Shown one piece after another: positions 50,241-57,610 of a stretch of DNA of 64,000 nucleotides (positions within the stretch are counted from its first letter, which is position 1; each line of letters opens with the position of its first letter). The notes under the pieces are model-generated. The model saw nothing but the letters and a program-made list of their open reading frames with translations. It had not been told where the DNA came from and searched no databases. This DNA comes from Cytophagales bacterium. GTDB taxonomy: Bacteria; Bacteroidota; Bacteroidia; Cytophagales; JAAEPT01. The stretch is from the NCBI GenBank assembly GCA_024232295.1, contig JAAEPT010000036.1:1-64000 (forward strand), read 5' to 3'. A program made the translations under genes and the position numbers.

Positions 50241-50948
50241 ATGAATACAATAAAAATACATTGTTTACAACATGTACCATTTGAGGGGCTTGGTTATATT
50301 GAAGAGTGGGCTAATCAAAATAATTATTCAATAACTTATACTCGATTTTACCTTGATGAAGAACTTCCTAGTTCTTCCACATTTGATTGGTTAATTATCA
50401 TGGGTGGTCCAATGGGAGTAAATGATACTTCAGAATACCCTTGGTTAGAAAAAGAAAGAGTATTTATTAAAGAAGTTATTGATGCTAATAAAATTGTTCT
50501 GGGAATTTGTTTAGGGGCACAATTAATTGCTTCATCATTAGGTAGTAGAATATATCAAGTCTCTCAAAAAGAAATTGGTTGGTTTGAAGTATCAAAATCA
50601 AAAGAAGGCAAAGACTTAGAATTAGTAAATCATATTCCAAATGAATTAACTGTTTTTCATTGGCATGGAGAAACTTTTGATCTGCCTAGTGGAGCTATCA
50701 ACTTATTTGAAACTTCTGTCTGTGAAAACCAATGTTTTTTGTACTCTGATAGAGTATTGGGTATTCAATTTCATTGGGAAGTAACTCCTTCTTCAATTGA
50801 TGGTTTTGTGACTTATTGTGGGAATGAGTTAGTTCCTTCTGAGTTTATTCAAACAAAAGAATACTTGGTTTCTAATTTAGATTTATGTGCAAAATCAAAT
50901 CAGTATTTATTAGGTCTTTTGGATAATCTAGTTGATTTGAGTGAATAA
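50241..50948 (+). CDS. Class I glutamine amidotransferase-like protein
   Basis: The 235-residue product is a free-standing amidotransferase domain related to GuaA-type domains: WLIIMGGPMGVND near the N-terminus, nucleophile Cys in LGICLGAQLIASS, and the His-Glu pair in GIQFHWEV. ATG 50241 is preferred to a TTG six bases earlier. It lies 6 bp after hemB and probably shares its transcript. Members of this group hydrolyse glutamine or gamma-glutamyl compounds; the actual substrate is unknown. Confidence 0.9.
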   Translation: MNTIKIHCLQHVPFEGLGYIEEWANQNNYSITYTRFYLDEELPSSSTFDWLIIMGGPMGVNDTSEYPWLEKERVFIKEVIDANKIVLGICLGAQLIASSLGSRIYQVSQKEIGWFEVSKSKEGKDLELVNHIPNELTVFHWHGETFDLPSGAINLFETSVCENQCFLYSDRVLGIQFHWEVTPSSIDGFVTYCGNELVPSEFIQTKEYLVSNLDLCAKSNQYLLGLLDNLVDLSE

Positions 50949-50972
50949 TTTTAGGTGTTTATTTTAGTTTGG

Positions 50973-51002
50973 AAGACTCTATCTGTATAGGGTCTTTTTT
51001 TG
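50973..51002 (+). terminator. Terminator after hemB and the amidotransferase gene
   Basis: Arms 50973-50982 and 50987-50996 form a 10 bp stem with one G-T pair and a CTGT loop, followed by a run of T to 51002. Confidence 0.88.
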
Positions 51003-51180
51003 TATAGTTCAAAAAGACAGAGTATTTGTATTCTAAAATTTATGATTTTGTCATTATGTCTTGTTTATTTTAGTGCTTTATTTGTTTTTGTGTCAAAATG
51101 GCTTGATTTTTCTATTGGTATATTCATTGTCTAAAGGCTTATCGAATTTGAAAATGAATGTATTATTTTAAAATATTTTA

Positions 51181-51573
51181 ATGATGAGTTTATTAAGAAC
51201 AAATAGAGTATTCTTTGATGATTTCTTCACTAAAGAATTTGAAAAAACAGCTAAAAAATTTAACCCTGCAATTAATATTCAAGAAGAGGAAAACAATTTT
51301 ACTCTTGAGCTAGTGGTTGCTGGAATCGATAAAGAATTAATTAAACTTTCTGTAGAAGAAAATCAACTAATTATTTCCGCAAAACTAGAAGATGTAGAGG
51401 AGAAGAAATATGAAAGAAAGGATTATCACGTTACTTCTTTTGAAAAGAAATTTCTTTTGCCAAAAAATGTGAATGTAGAAAAAATTACGGCTACTCAAGA
51501 AAACGGAATATTACATGTATCAGTGCCTAAAGAGGTAAAAGAAAAACTAAAAACAGAAATTAAAATCTCATAA
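51181..51573 (+). CDS. Small heat-shock protein, Hsp20 family
   Basis: Hsp20 proteins hold unfolding proteins in soluble complexes. The 130-residue product has a short N-terminal arm (FFDDFFTKEFEKT), an alpha-crystallin domain with FTLELVVAGIDKELIKLSVE, the FEKKFLLPKNVNVEKITATQ strand block and ENGILHVSVPK, then a short C-terminal tail. Two ATG codons in a row could start it. It is the first gene of a likely heat-shock unit; the 180 bp upstream region is very AT-rich and shows no promoter I can call with confidence. Confidence 0.93.
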   Translation: MMSLLRTNRVFFDDFFTKEFEKTAKKFNPAINIQEEENNFTLELVVAGIDKELIKLSVEENQLIISAKLEDVEEKKYERKDYHVTSFEKKFLLPKNVNVEKITATQENGILHVSVPKEVKEKLKTEIKIS

Positions 51574-51622
51574 GCCAAAGTAAGGTAATAAGTTCTCTTC
51601 TTTGATAAAACAGTATAAAATT

Positions 51623-52048
51623 ATGATTCAATCTATCCCCAAATCATTGAAATATATTTTTGAAGCAACAAAATCTCAAGATTCTTTTGCTCATACTGCT
51701 ATATGGACAGAAAAAGGAGAAGCTTATTGCCTTATGGTTTCTTTTCCTACAATGCCTTTTGATGCAAAGGTAAAAGTAGAAAATAATAAAATAGTTATAT
51801 ACAATGCTCATCATGAGGTTGCTTATAGTCTTCCAACAAATGCTGAGATTTCTAAATATAAGGTCAAAAATTACATAAATAAGATGGAGGTTATAATAGA
51901 AAAACAAACAAGTTGGAAAAAGTATTTGTTAGAAGATTTACAAAGAATTGATGATGCGTATATTCTAGAAGATGAAAATGGTAAGTTGAGCTTTTTTGAA
52001 AAAATTAAGCAAGATATTACATCCTTTTTTAGTAAGCTACGTTTGTAG
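51623..52048 (+). CDS. Diverged Hsp20-like protein
   Basis: No family is immediately obvious, but the middle of this 141-residue protein follows the alpha-crystallin order of its neighbour: a strand pair (GEAYCLMVSFPTMPFDAKVK, VENNKIVIYN), a strand with SLPTNAEISKYKVKNYINKM that parallels the LPKNVNVEKITATQENGI block, then EVIIEKQ. The usual acidic loop and C-terminal IXI motif are missing, and a helical tail ending FFEKIKQDITSFFSKLRL has been added. ATG 51623 is preferred to TTG 51602. It lies 49 bp after the Hsp20 gene in the same direction. Confidence 0.7.
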   Translation: MIQSIPKSLKYIFEATKSQDSFAHTAIWTEKGEAYCLMVSFPTMPFDAKVKVENNKIVIYNAHHEVAYSLPTNAEISKYKVKNYINKMEVIIEKQTSWKKYLLEDLQRIDDAYILEDENGKLSFFEKIKQDITSFFSKLRL

Positions 52049-52078
52049 GAGTTAACACTATCAAAAACAAAAACGTGT

Positions 52079-52195
52079 ATGAAACAATTATTAGATGATT
52101 TAATTGATTGGGTAAGTGGGCTTTTTGAGGAAGAAAAGCAACCAGTACCTGTGCGAATTCCTGCTCAAAACCAATCGAATTACCCTCAGAAGTAA
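52079..52195 (+). CDS. Small protein of 38 residues at the end of the Hsp20 unit
   Basis: The frame from ATG 52079 to TAA 52193 encodes MKQLLDDLIDWVSGLFEEEK followed by a proline- and glutamine-rich end. The first half is an amphipathic helix with an acidic face and no full membrane segment. It lies 30 bp after the Hsp20-like gene and 27 bp before a strong terminator, so it fits as the last gene of this unit. No family is recognised. Confidence 0.55.
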   Translation: MKQLLDDLIDWVSGLFEEEKQPVPVRIPAQNQSNYPQK

Positions 52196-52222
52196 ATTTT
52201 TTCCACAAAAATCATAAATTTG

Positions 52223-52260
52223 AAAGGCAGTCTATTTTTAGATTGCCTTTTCTTGTTTTA
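52223..52260 (+). terminator. Terminator after the Hsp20 unit
   Basis: Arms 52223-52234 and 52239-52250 form a 12 bp stem with one G-T pair around TTTT, followed by TCTTGTTTT. It shows that the RluA-family gene must start downstream of it. Confidence 0.9.
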
Positions 52261-52272
52261 ATACATTATGTT

Positions 52273-53910
52273 ATGAATCGCATTTGGTCTTTTTCCAATA
52301 CAGTTGATGATTATAAACTGCCTACTAAATTAGATTATCCTTTTTGTTATGAACCCAACCCACTAGCTACTTTAGCTTCCAAACAATTGCAAGAGTATCT
52401 AACTACAACAGATTGGGATTTTTCTATTGGTAAAATGTTTGGGGTTTTAGTTGTTCAAGATCAGAATAATAAATTACACTTCTTAACTGCTTTTTCTGGA
52501 AAAATAGGTGATGATAGTATTAAGGATGGTTTTGTTCCTCCCATTTATAATCGTTTAGCATTAGATGGCTTTTTCAAGGAAGGAGAAGAAGAGCTAAATG
52601 AATTAAATAGAAGATTGTCTGATTTAGAGAAAAATGATGAGTTTCTAGTTTTAAAACAGCGCTTTTTGGATGAAAAAAAGAAAAGCGAAGAACTCTTATC
52701 AAGCAAACGAAAAGAAATTAAACAAAAGAAAAAAGAGCGAAAGACAAAGAGAAATGAATTAAAGCAAGTACTAGAAGAAAAAGCGTATTTATTGTTTGAG
52801 GAAGAGTTGAAGAAGCAAAGTATGGATTTACAATTTTCTTACAAGCGATTAGTCAAAGAGGTTAATGAAAAACTTACTTCTTTAGAAGAACCTTATTTAT
52901 TATATGAAGGGGAAATTGAAAAATTGAGAGAAAAACGAAAACTAAAATCTTCTTTATTACAACAAAAACTGTTTGATCAATATCAATTTTTAAATTCAAA
53001 TGGGGATAAGAGAGGGCTTTGTAGTATTTTTGAAGAAACTGCTTTGAAAGTTCCTCCAGCAGGTGCAGGTGATTGTGCAGCTCCAAAACTTTTTCAATAT
53101 GCTTACCAAGAAAATTTAAAACCAATTGCTTTAGCTGAGTTTTGGTGGGGTACCTCTCCAGCAATGGAAGTTAGAATCCATAGTAATTATTATCCAGCTT
53201 GTAGAGGTAAATGTGAACCTATTTTAGGGCATATGTTGGAAGGTTTGGAGGTTGCCGAAAATCCAATATTTCAAAAGCTAAATCATCGCACTGAAATATT
53301 AACAATTTATGAGGATGAGCATTTAGCAGTTATTAATAAACCTCCAGAACTTTTATCCATTCCAGGAAAAGATATTTTTGACTCTGTACAAGTGAGGATG
53401 AAAAAGAAATACCCAAATGCTACTGGTCCTTTACTTGTCCATCGTTTAGATATGTCAACTTCTGGAATTATGTTGGTAGCAAAGGACAAAGGGGTACATA
53501 AAGAACTGCAAAGACAATTTATTCAACGAGAAATAGAAAAACGCTATGTTGCTTTGTTGGATGGAGTAATAGAAGAAAAAGAGGGTATTATTGATTTACC
53601 TTTAAGGACTGATTATCTGAATCGTCCTTGCCAAATGGTTTGTTTTGAAAAAGGCAAAAAAGCTCAAACTCGATGGGAATTAGTTTCTGTAGAAAACAAT
53701 CGATCCAAGGTGTATTATTATCCAATTACAGGTCGTACTCATCAATTAAGAGTACATTCTGCTCATCATTTAGGAATGGGTTTTCCGATTGTGGGAGACG
53801 AATTATACGGAACAGTAGAAAATCGATTATGTTTGCACGCTAACTTAATAAAATTTGAACACCCTATTACAAAAGAGATAATCTGTTTTGAGGTGGAAGA
53901 AGAATTTTAA
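52273..53910 (+). CDS. RluA-family pseudouridine synthase, long form
   Basis: The C-terminal half is a catalytic pseudouridine synthase domain: VINKPPELLSIPGK, HRLDMSTSGIMLVAKD with the catalytic Asp, and TGRTHQLRVHSAHHLGMGFP. RluA enzymes isomerise uridines in tRNA or rRNA. The N-terminal half contains a long charged coiled coil (about 105-225) and a conserved block (LKVPPAGAGDCAAPKLFQYA, EFWWGTSPA, YYPACRGKCEPILGHM) found in long members of the family. ATG 52273 gives 545 residues; an earlier in-frame codon lies within the terminator. The RNA target is not known. Confidence 0.92.
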   Translation: MNRIWSFSNTVDDYKLPTKLDYPFCYEPNPLATLASKQLQEYLTTTDWDFSIGKMFGVLVVQDQNNKLHFLTAFSGKIGDDSIKDGFVPPIYNRLALDGFFKEGEEELNELNRRLSDLEKNDEFLVLKQRFLDEKKKSEELLSSKRKEIKQKKKERKTKRNELKQVLEEKAYLLFEEELKKQSMDLQFSYKRLVKEVNEKLTSLEEPYLLYEGEIEKLREKRKLKSSLLQQKLFDQYQFLNSNGDKRGLCSIFEETALKVPPAGAGDCAAPKLFQYAYQENLKPIALAEFWWGTSPAMEVRIHSNYYPACRGKCEPILGHMLEGLEVAENPIFQKLNHRTEILTIYEDEHLAVINKPPELLSIPGKDIFDSVQVRMKKKYPNATGPLLVHRLDMSTSGIMLVAKDKGVHKELQRQFIQREIEKRYVALLDGVIEEKEGIIDLPLRTDYLNRPCQMVCFEKGKKAQTRWELVSVENNRSKVYYYPITGRTHQLRVHSAHHLGMGFPIVGDELYGTVENRLCLHANLIKFEHPITKEIICFEVEEEF

Positions 53911-54203
53911 CTTGAGATCAAATATTAATCGTTCGTTTACAGATAGTTATGTCTGAATTGTGTAAAAAGTAAGTTTGTGAAAATACTTTTCTTTTAAAGT
54001 TGGGTAAATTCAATAATTGGAAGTAGATTTGTATAATCCTGTCCGCTTTAATGCTGAGAGTTTACACTTGAATTTAGAGTTTGTCTTCTAGAAAAAGAAA
54101 ATTACTTTTATTCTGACCCTCTTTCTTACATAAGAGTTCAATGCTTAATTAATAGAAGGGTTTTGTGTTCGAAAATAATGTTTAGTCAAATAAATTTAGT
54201 CGT
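53911..54203 (+). other. Intergenic region before the desaturase gene
   Basis: No convincing gene is seen. The stretch holds a good promoter (54000-54031), after which a leader of about 170 nt runs to the desaturase coding region. A reading frame starting ATG 54178 reads 18 codons in a different frame from the desaturase. A long structured leader is typical for cold-regulated messages, but only weak hairpins can be seen by eye. Confidence 0.6.
54000..54031 (+). promoter_or_regulatory. Candidate promoter of the desaturase gene
   Basis: TTGG (54000-54003), a 20 nt spacer and TAGATTTG (54024-54031), with an exact minus-7 match. The expected transcript start is near 54037. Confidence 0.55.
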
Positions 54204-55322
54204 ATCAAAAGGATTTCATTTAAAACATCAGTAGGTAGTGATTTTTCTGCAACATTAAACAAACGTGTTACAGAGCATTTCAAAGATAGTAATGTAAGTA
54301 GGTATGGTAATTATGCTATGCTTTTTAAGAGTGTATTTATGCTCTTATTATATTTAACTCCTCTTTTAATTATATCATTTGTTCCATTTACAAACAATTT
54401 GTTACTTATAATCTTATATGTTACAAGTGGATTTGGTATTGTGGGAGTTGGAATGGGGATTATGCATGATGCTATTCATGGTTCTTATTCACCAAAATCT
54501 TTTGTAAACAAATATTTAGGTTATACAATTAATCTAATTGGTGGTAGTGACGATGTTTGGAAAATACAACATAATGTGTTGCATCACAGTTATACAAACA
54601 TTCATGAAGCTGATGATGATATTAATGCACCTTTTTTCTTACGCTTTTCTCCTCATGCAAACAAGAATAAATTACATTATTACCAACATATATATGCTTG
54701 GTTCTTGTATGGTTTATCCACTTTATCATGGGTAGCAAGTAAAGATTTTGTAAGATTGAAGAGGTATTACAAAATGGGTTTAGTAGGAGATAAAAAAGCA
54801 TATCGTAAAACTGTTTCTAAAATTATTTTCTGGAAAATTGTAGCTTTTACATTGTCCATAGGTTTGCCTTTAGCAATTAGCTCACATTCTGTAGGAATGA
54901 TTTTATTAGCTTTCTTTTGTATGCATTTTGTTGCTGGTTTGAGTATGACTGTTGTTTTCCAAGCTGCTCATGTAATTCGTGCAACAGATTTTCCAATTCC
55001 AGATGAGAAAGGAATGATAGAATCAGAACGTTTTATTCACCAAATGGCAACTACTTCAAACTTTTCTCCTAAAAGCTGGTTATTATCATGGTTTATAGGT
55101 GGATTGAATTTTCAAGTAGAACATCATTTGTTCCCACATATCAGTCATGTGCATTATCATAAGATTGCTCCAATTGTAAAGCAAACAGCAGAAGAGTATG
55201 GAATACCATATTTGTGTGAAAAGACATTTGCAAGTGCAATTAAGCAGCATTATTTGATGCTAAAAGAGCTCGGAAGAGCAGATGATGATACAAAATTAAA
55301 TTATGTCTATCATCATCACTAA
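54204..55322 (+). CDS. Membrane fatty acid desaturase, start codon unusual
   Basis: The enzyme introduces a double bond into membrane lipid acyl chains. It has the three histidine boxes HDAIH, HNVLHH and QVEHHLFPH and four to six membrane segments. The first ATG in frame (54318) would cut off conserved sequence: upstream the same frame reads KRISFKTSVGSDFSATLNKR and then VTEHFKDSNVSRYGNY, typical of the family. Between an in-frame TAG at 54183 and 54318 there is no ATG, GTG or TTG. The best fit is an ATC start at 54204 (372 residues); a minus-1 shift from ATG 54178 at AAAA (54207-54210), or a sequence error, is possible. It precedes two cold-shock genes. Confidence 0.8.
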   Translation: MKRISFKTSVGSDFSATLNKRVTEHFKDSNVSRYGNYAMLFKSVFMLLLYLTPLLIISFVPFTNNLLLIILYVTSGFGIVGVGMGIMHDAIHGSYSPKSFVNKYLGYTINLIGGSDDVWKIQHNVLHHSYTNIHEADDDINAPFFLRFSPHANKNKLHYYQHIYAWFLYGLSTLSWVASKDFVRLKRYYKMGLVGDKKAYRKTVSKIIFWKIVAFTLSIGLPLAISSHSVGMILLAFFCMHFVAGLSMTVVFQAAHVIRATDFPIPDEKGMIESERFIHQMATTSNFSPKSWLLSWFIGGLNFQVEHHLFPHISHVHYHKIAPIVKQTAEEYGIPYLCEKTFASAIKQHYLMLKELGRADDDTKLNYVYHHH

Positions 55323-55345
55323 AAAAGTGTTAGCTTTAGGGAACC

Positions 55346-55366
55346 AAACCTATAGTTCGTAGGTTT
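55346..55366 (+). other. Hairpin in the leader of the cold-shock gene
   Basis: AAACCTA at 55346-55352 pairs with TAGGTTT at 55360-55366 around a 7 nt loop. There is no T run, so it is less likely a terminator than a structured 5' leader of the Csp gene, or a processing site. Confidence 0.45.
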
Positions 55367-55390
55367 AAATTTTATTAAATATTTATTAAC

Positions 55391-55582
55391 ATGAAAGAAG
55401 GAGTAGTAAAATTCTTTAACACAGAGAAAGGATTTGGATTCATTACATTAGAAGATGGACAAGACATTTTTGTTCATTACACAGGTTTAGTTGACGAAGT
55501 TACAGAAAATGACCGTGTAGAATTTGAAGTTGAGCAAGGAAGAAAAGGCTTAAATGCGGTAAACGTAAAAAAATTAAGCTAA
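55391..55582 (+). CDS. Cold-shock protein, CspA family
   Basis: This 63-residue single cold-shock domain binds single-stranded RNA and DNA and melts RNA structure. The RNA-binding motifs are KGFGFI (RNP1) and DIFVHY (RNP2), with the start MKEGVVKFFNTEKG. It lies 68 bp downstream of the desaturase gene, after a leader with a hairpin, and ends in a strong terminator. Confidence 0.95.
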   Translation: MKEGVVKFFNTEKGFGFITLEDGQDIFVHYTGLVDEVTENDRVEFEVEQGRKGLNAVNVKKLS

Positions 55583-55616
55583 TTCTCTGTTTTTCTTATA
55601 CAAATTAATATTATCA

Positions 55617-55658
55617 AAAGTGTATAGACATTCGTTTGATGTCTATGCACTTTTTTTT
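55617..55658 (+). terminator. Terminator after the cold-shock gene
   Basis: Arms 55617-55631 and 55639-55653 form a 15 bp stem with one wobble, followed by a run of T to 55658. The next gene starts only 17 bp later. Confidence 0.9.
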
Positions 55659-55674
55659 ATCCTAAAATTATTCT

Positions 55675-56124
55675 ATGGCAAGATCACAAAATACATTTAA
55701 CAAAAAAGAAAGAGAAAAAAAGAAACAACAGAAAAAAAAGGCAAAAGCTGAAAAAAGAGCTGAAAAAAAAGATAAAGGTACATCTGGTAATCTTGACGAT
55801 ATGATGGCATACTTAGATGAGTATGGTAATATCGTTGATACACCACCTGAAGTTGTAGAAAAAGAAGAAATAGATGCAGAAAGCATTGAAATAGGAATAC
55901 CAAAGCAAACTCAAGAAGAAGAATCTGCAGAAAAAACAGGTGTAGTAGCCTTTTTCAATGAAGGAAAAGGGTATGGCTTTATTAATGAAAATAATACTAA
56001 AGAACAATTTTTTGTGCATTTCTCAAATTTGGAAGAACCAGTAGTTGATGGGGATGCAGTACAGTTCGAGATAGAAAAAAATGAAAGAGGTTTTGCTGCT
56101 GTAAAAGTTAAGAAAGTAAAATAA
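55675..56124 (+). CDS. Extended cold-shock-domain protein
   Basis: The 149-residue product has a very basic Lys/Glu-rich N-terminal region (about 8-35), a central acidic linker containing NLDDMMAYLDEYGNIVD, and a C-terminal cold-shock domain (about 86-149) with GKGYGFI and QFFVHF. This two-part form is common in Bacteroidota, next to or near cspA. The basic tail probably adds RNA or ribosome binding. It follows the Csp gene after a terminator, so it is likely separately or only partly co-transcribed. Confidence 0.9.
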   Translation: MARSQNTFNKKEREKKKQQKKKAKAEKRAEKKDKGTSGNLDDMMAYLDEYGNIVDTPPEVVEKEEIDAESIEIGIPKQTQEEESAEKTGVVAFFNEGKGYGFINENNTKEQFFVHFSNLEEPVVDGDAVQFEIEKNERGFAAVKVKKVK

Positions 56125-56137
56125 CCTTACATAAAAG

Positions 56138-56171
56138 AAAAGCCTTCATTTTATCTTAAATGAAGGCTTTT
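56138..56171. terminator. Terminator between convergent cold-shock and DsbA-like genes
   Basis: Arms 56138-56151 and 56158-56171 form a perfect 14 bp stem with A on the left and T on the right, so it can serve both strands. Confidence 0.9.
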
Positions 56172-56189
56172 GTATTGAAACTATTATTT

Positions 56190-57188
56190 TTATTTACTCC
56201 AAAGGGCACCATTTTTAGTTGTTAATTTTTGAAGTTTTCCTGCATTTACAAGCTTATTCAGTTCACTCTCAGCTGATTTTCTTTCAATATTCCCTATCTC
56301 TGAATACTCTCTTGCAGTCAATGTAGGGTATTTATCAAAAATAGATTGCCAGTCTTTAGAATATTCTTTCTTCTGTAATGAAGAATTTGCTTGTTGCAAT
56401 GTTTTTTCTATCTCCGAATAAGGTCTTGCACCGTAAATTTTATTTTTGTTTCCAGAAGAATCTATGATAAATAATGTTGGAAATCCTCTTACACCATAAG
56501 CTCTTGCTGTTTGTAAGTCTTCTTGAAAAAGCTGTAAGGCTTTTGTATCCAAATCTGCTGTAAACTGTTTTAAGTCTAAACCCACTTTTTGAGCAGCTAA
56601 TTCTAAATTTTCTCGCTTGGCAATATTTGTTTTTTTCAAGAAGACCATTTCACGAATTTCTCGCAAGAAAAGTAAAGCTTTATCTTGTCCTTGTAGTTGA
56701 GCAGCCTTAAATCCTATTGAAGGAGGGTAAGAAGAGTCTAAAGGGTCTTCTAGCCACACATCACCATCAATAGGCATATCATAATGATGACTTACTTCGT
56801 CCCAATGACTAGCCACATCACTAGGTTTACTAATTCCTCCACTATTATAGCTCCAATCAGGTAATAAACCACCCATTCGATATTCTACTTCAATAGCATG
56901 ACCATATTCAAGTTTTAATTTTCTTAATTGAGGTTCTATGCCCCAGCAAGAAGAACAAATAGGGTCTGTGAAGTAGACAATTTTTATTTGGTTTTGAGAA
57001 ATACTTGTTTGTGATATGTTTTGATTACTCTCTTCATTAACAACAGGGATTTCACAAATACCAGTAGTGGTGTCACACAATAAGTTTGATTTTTCTTCTG
57101 TCATTGTCTTATTTTGTTTGGTTGTACAATTCAAAAAGAACAGCATTGATAGAACTACGATCAGAGTAGAGGTGAGGTATCTTTTCAT
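56190..57188 (-). CDS. DsbA/FrnE-like thioredoxin-fold lipoprotein with a C-terminal helical domain
   Basis: The start region has three in-frame ATG codons (57203, 57197, 57188); MKRYLTSTLIVVLSMLFFLN before Cys fits a signal peptide with a loose lipobox, so envelope location is likely. The middle is a DsbA-type thioredoxin fold with the active site CSSC in FTDPICSSCWGIEPQLRK, the long helical insert, and the cis-proline region RGFPTLFI. Closest known relatives are FrnE/YjbH-type proteins. The last 50 residues (TAREYSEIGNIERKSAESEL onwards) look like a small winged-helix or helical domain. It is probably a thiol oxidoreductase or a chaperone-like protein. Confidence 0.85.
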   Translation of the reverse strand: MKRYLTSTLIVVLSMLFFLNCTTKQNKTMTEEKSNLLCDTTTGICEIPVVNEESNQNISQTSISQNQIKIVYFTDPICSSCWGIEPQLRKLKLEYGHAIEVEYRMGGLLPDWSYNSGGISKPSDVASHWDEVSHHYDMPIDGDVWLEDPLDSSYPPSIGFKAAQLQGQDKALLFLREIREMVFLKKTNIAKRENLELAAQKVGLDLKQFTADLDTKALQLFQEDLQTARAYGVRGFPTLFIIDSSGNKNKIYGARPYSEIEKTLQQANSSLQKKEYSKDWQSIFDKYPTLTAREYSEIGNIERKSAESELNKLVNAGKLQKLTTKNGALWSK

Positions 57189-57342
57189 AAAGGTCATTAT
57201 CATTGAATCTTTTTATTTGCAACAAAATATCTCAGATTTAGTTTTGTTACTTTTAATTTCTTTATGATAAAATGACGAACTAGTGTCAGAATGAAGAGAA
57301 TGAATTACTTGGGGTAAAAATAAGTAATCTAGCTTTGTTAAA

Positions 57343-57374
57343 TATACCCCCTCCTAAAAGTTAGAGGGAGTATA
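57343..57374 (-). terminator. Hairpin terminator after the giant surface protein gene
   Basis: Positions 57343-57353 and 57364-57374 form an 11 bp stem; as RNA of the minus strand the one mismatch becomes a G-U pair. The following T tail is weak. It lies 17 bp after the stop codon. Confidence 0.7.
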
Positions 57375-57390
57375 TAGGGTGTTTGTTGGT

Positions 57391-57610
57391 TTATTTTTTT
57401 ATGATTTTAACAACTTTTTGAAAGCCTTCTAAATCATATAGTCTAATGAAATAAATACCATTGGCGAAATCAATCAAATCAACTTGAAAATCAGTTTCAT
57501 ATTCATCCAATGTTGATTCCATTATTTGAACTGAATGACTTGTGTATACTTCATATTTTACAAAATTATTATCATTAACTGAGATGTTGAATGTATTTGA
57601 AGAAGGGTTT
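57391..57610 (-). other. T9SS type A C-terminal sorting domain
   Basis: The last 70 or so residues of the giant protein have the sorting pattern YPNPSSNTFNISV, a central hydrophobic strand, then FANGIYFIRLYDLEGFQKVV and a final KK. Domains of this type direct outer-membrane export by T9SS and are cleaved on the surface. Confidence 0.92.

Noticed and set aside
52243-52272. N-terminal extension of the RluA-family protein
   Set aside because: It overlaps the terminator of the Hsp20 unit and has no family support.
55346-55366. Terminator for the desaturase gene
   Set aside because: The stem is short and no T run follows; a leader structure fits better, though not proven.
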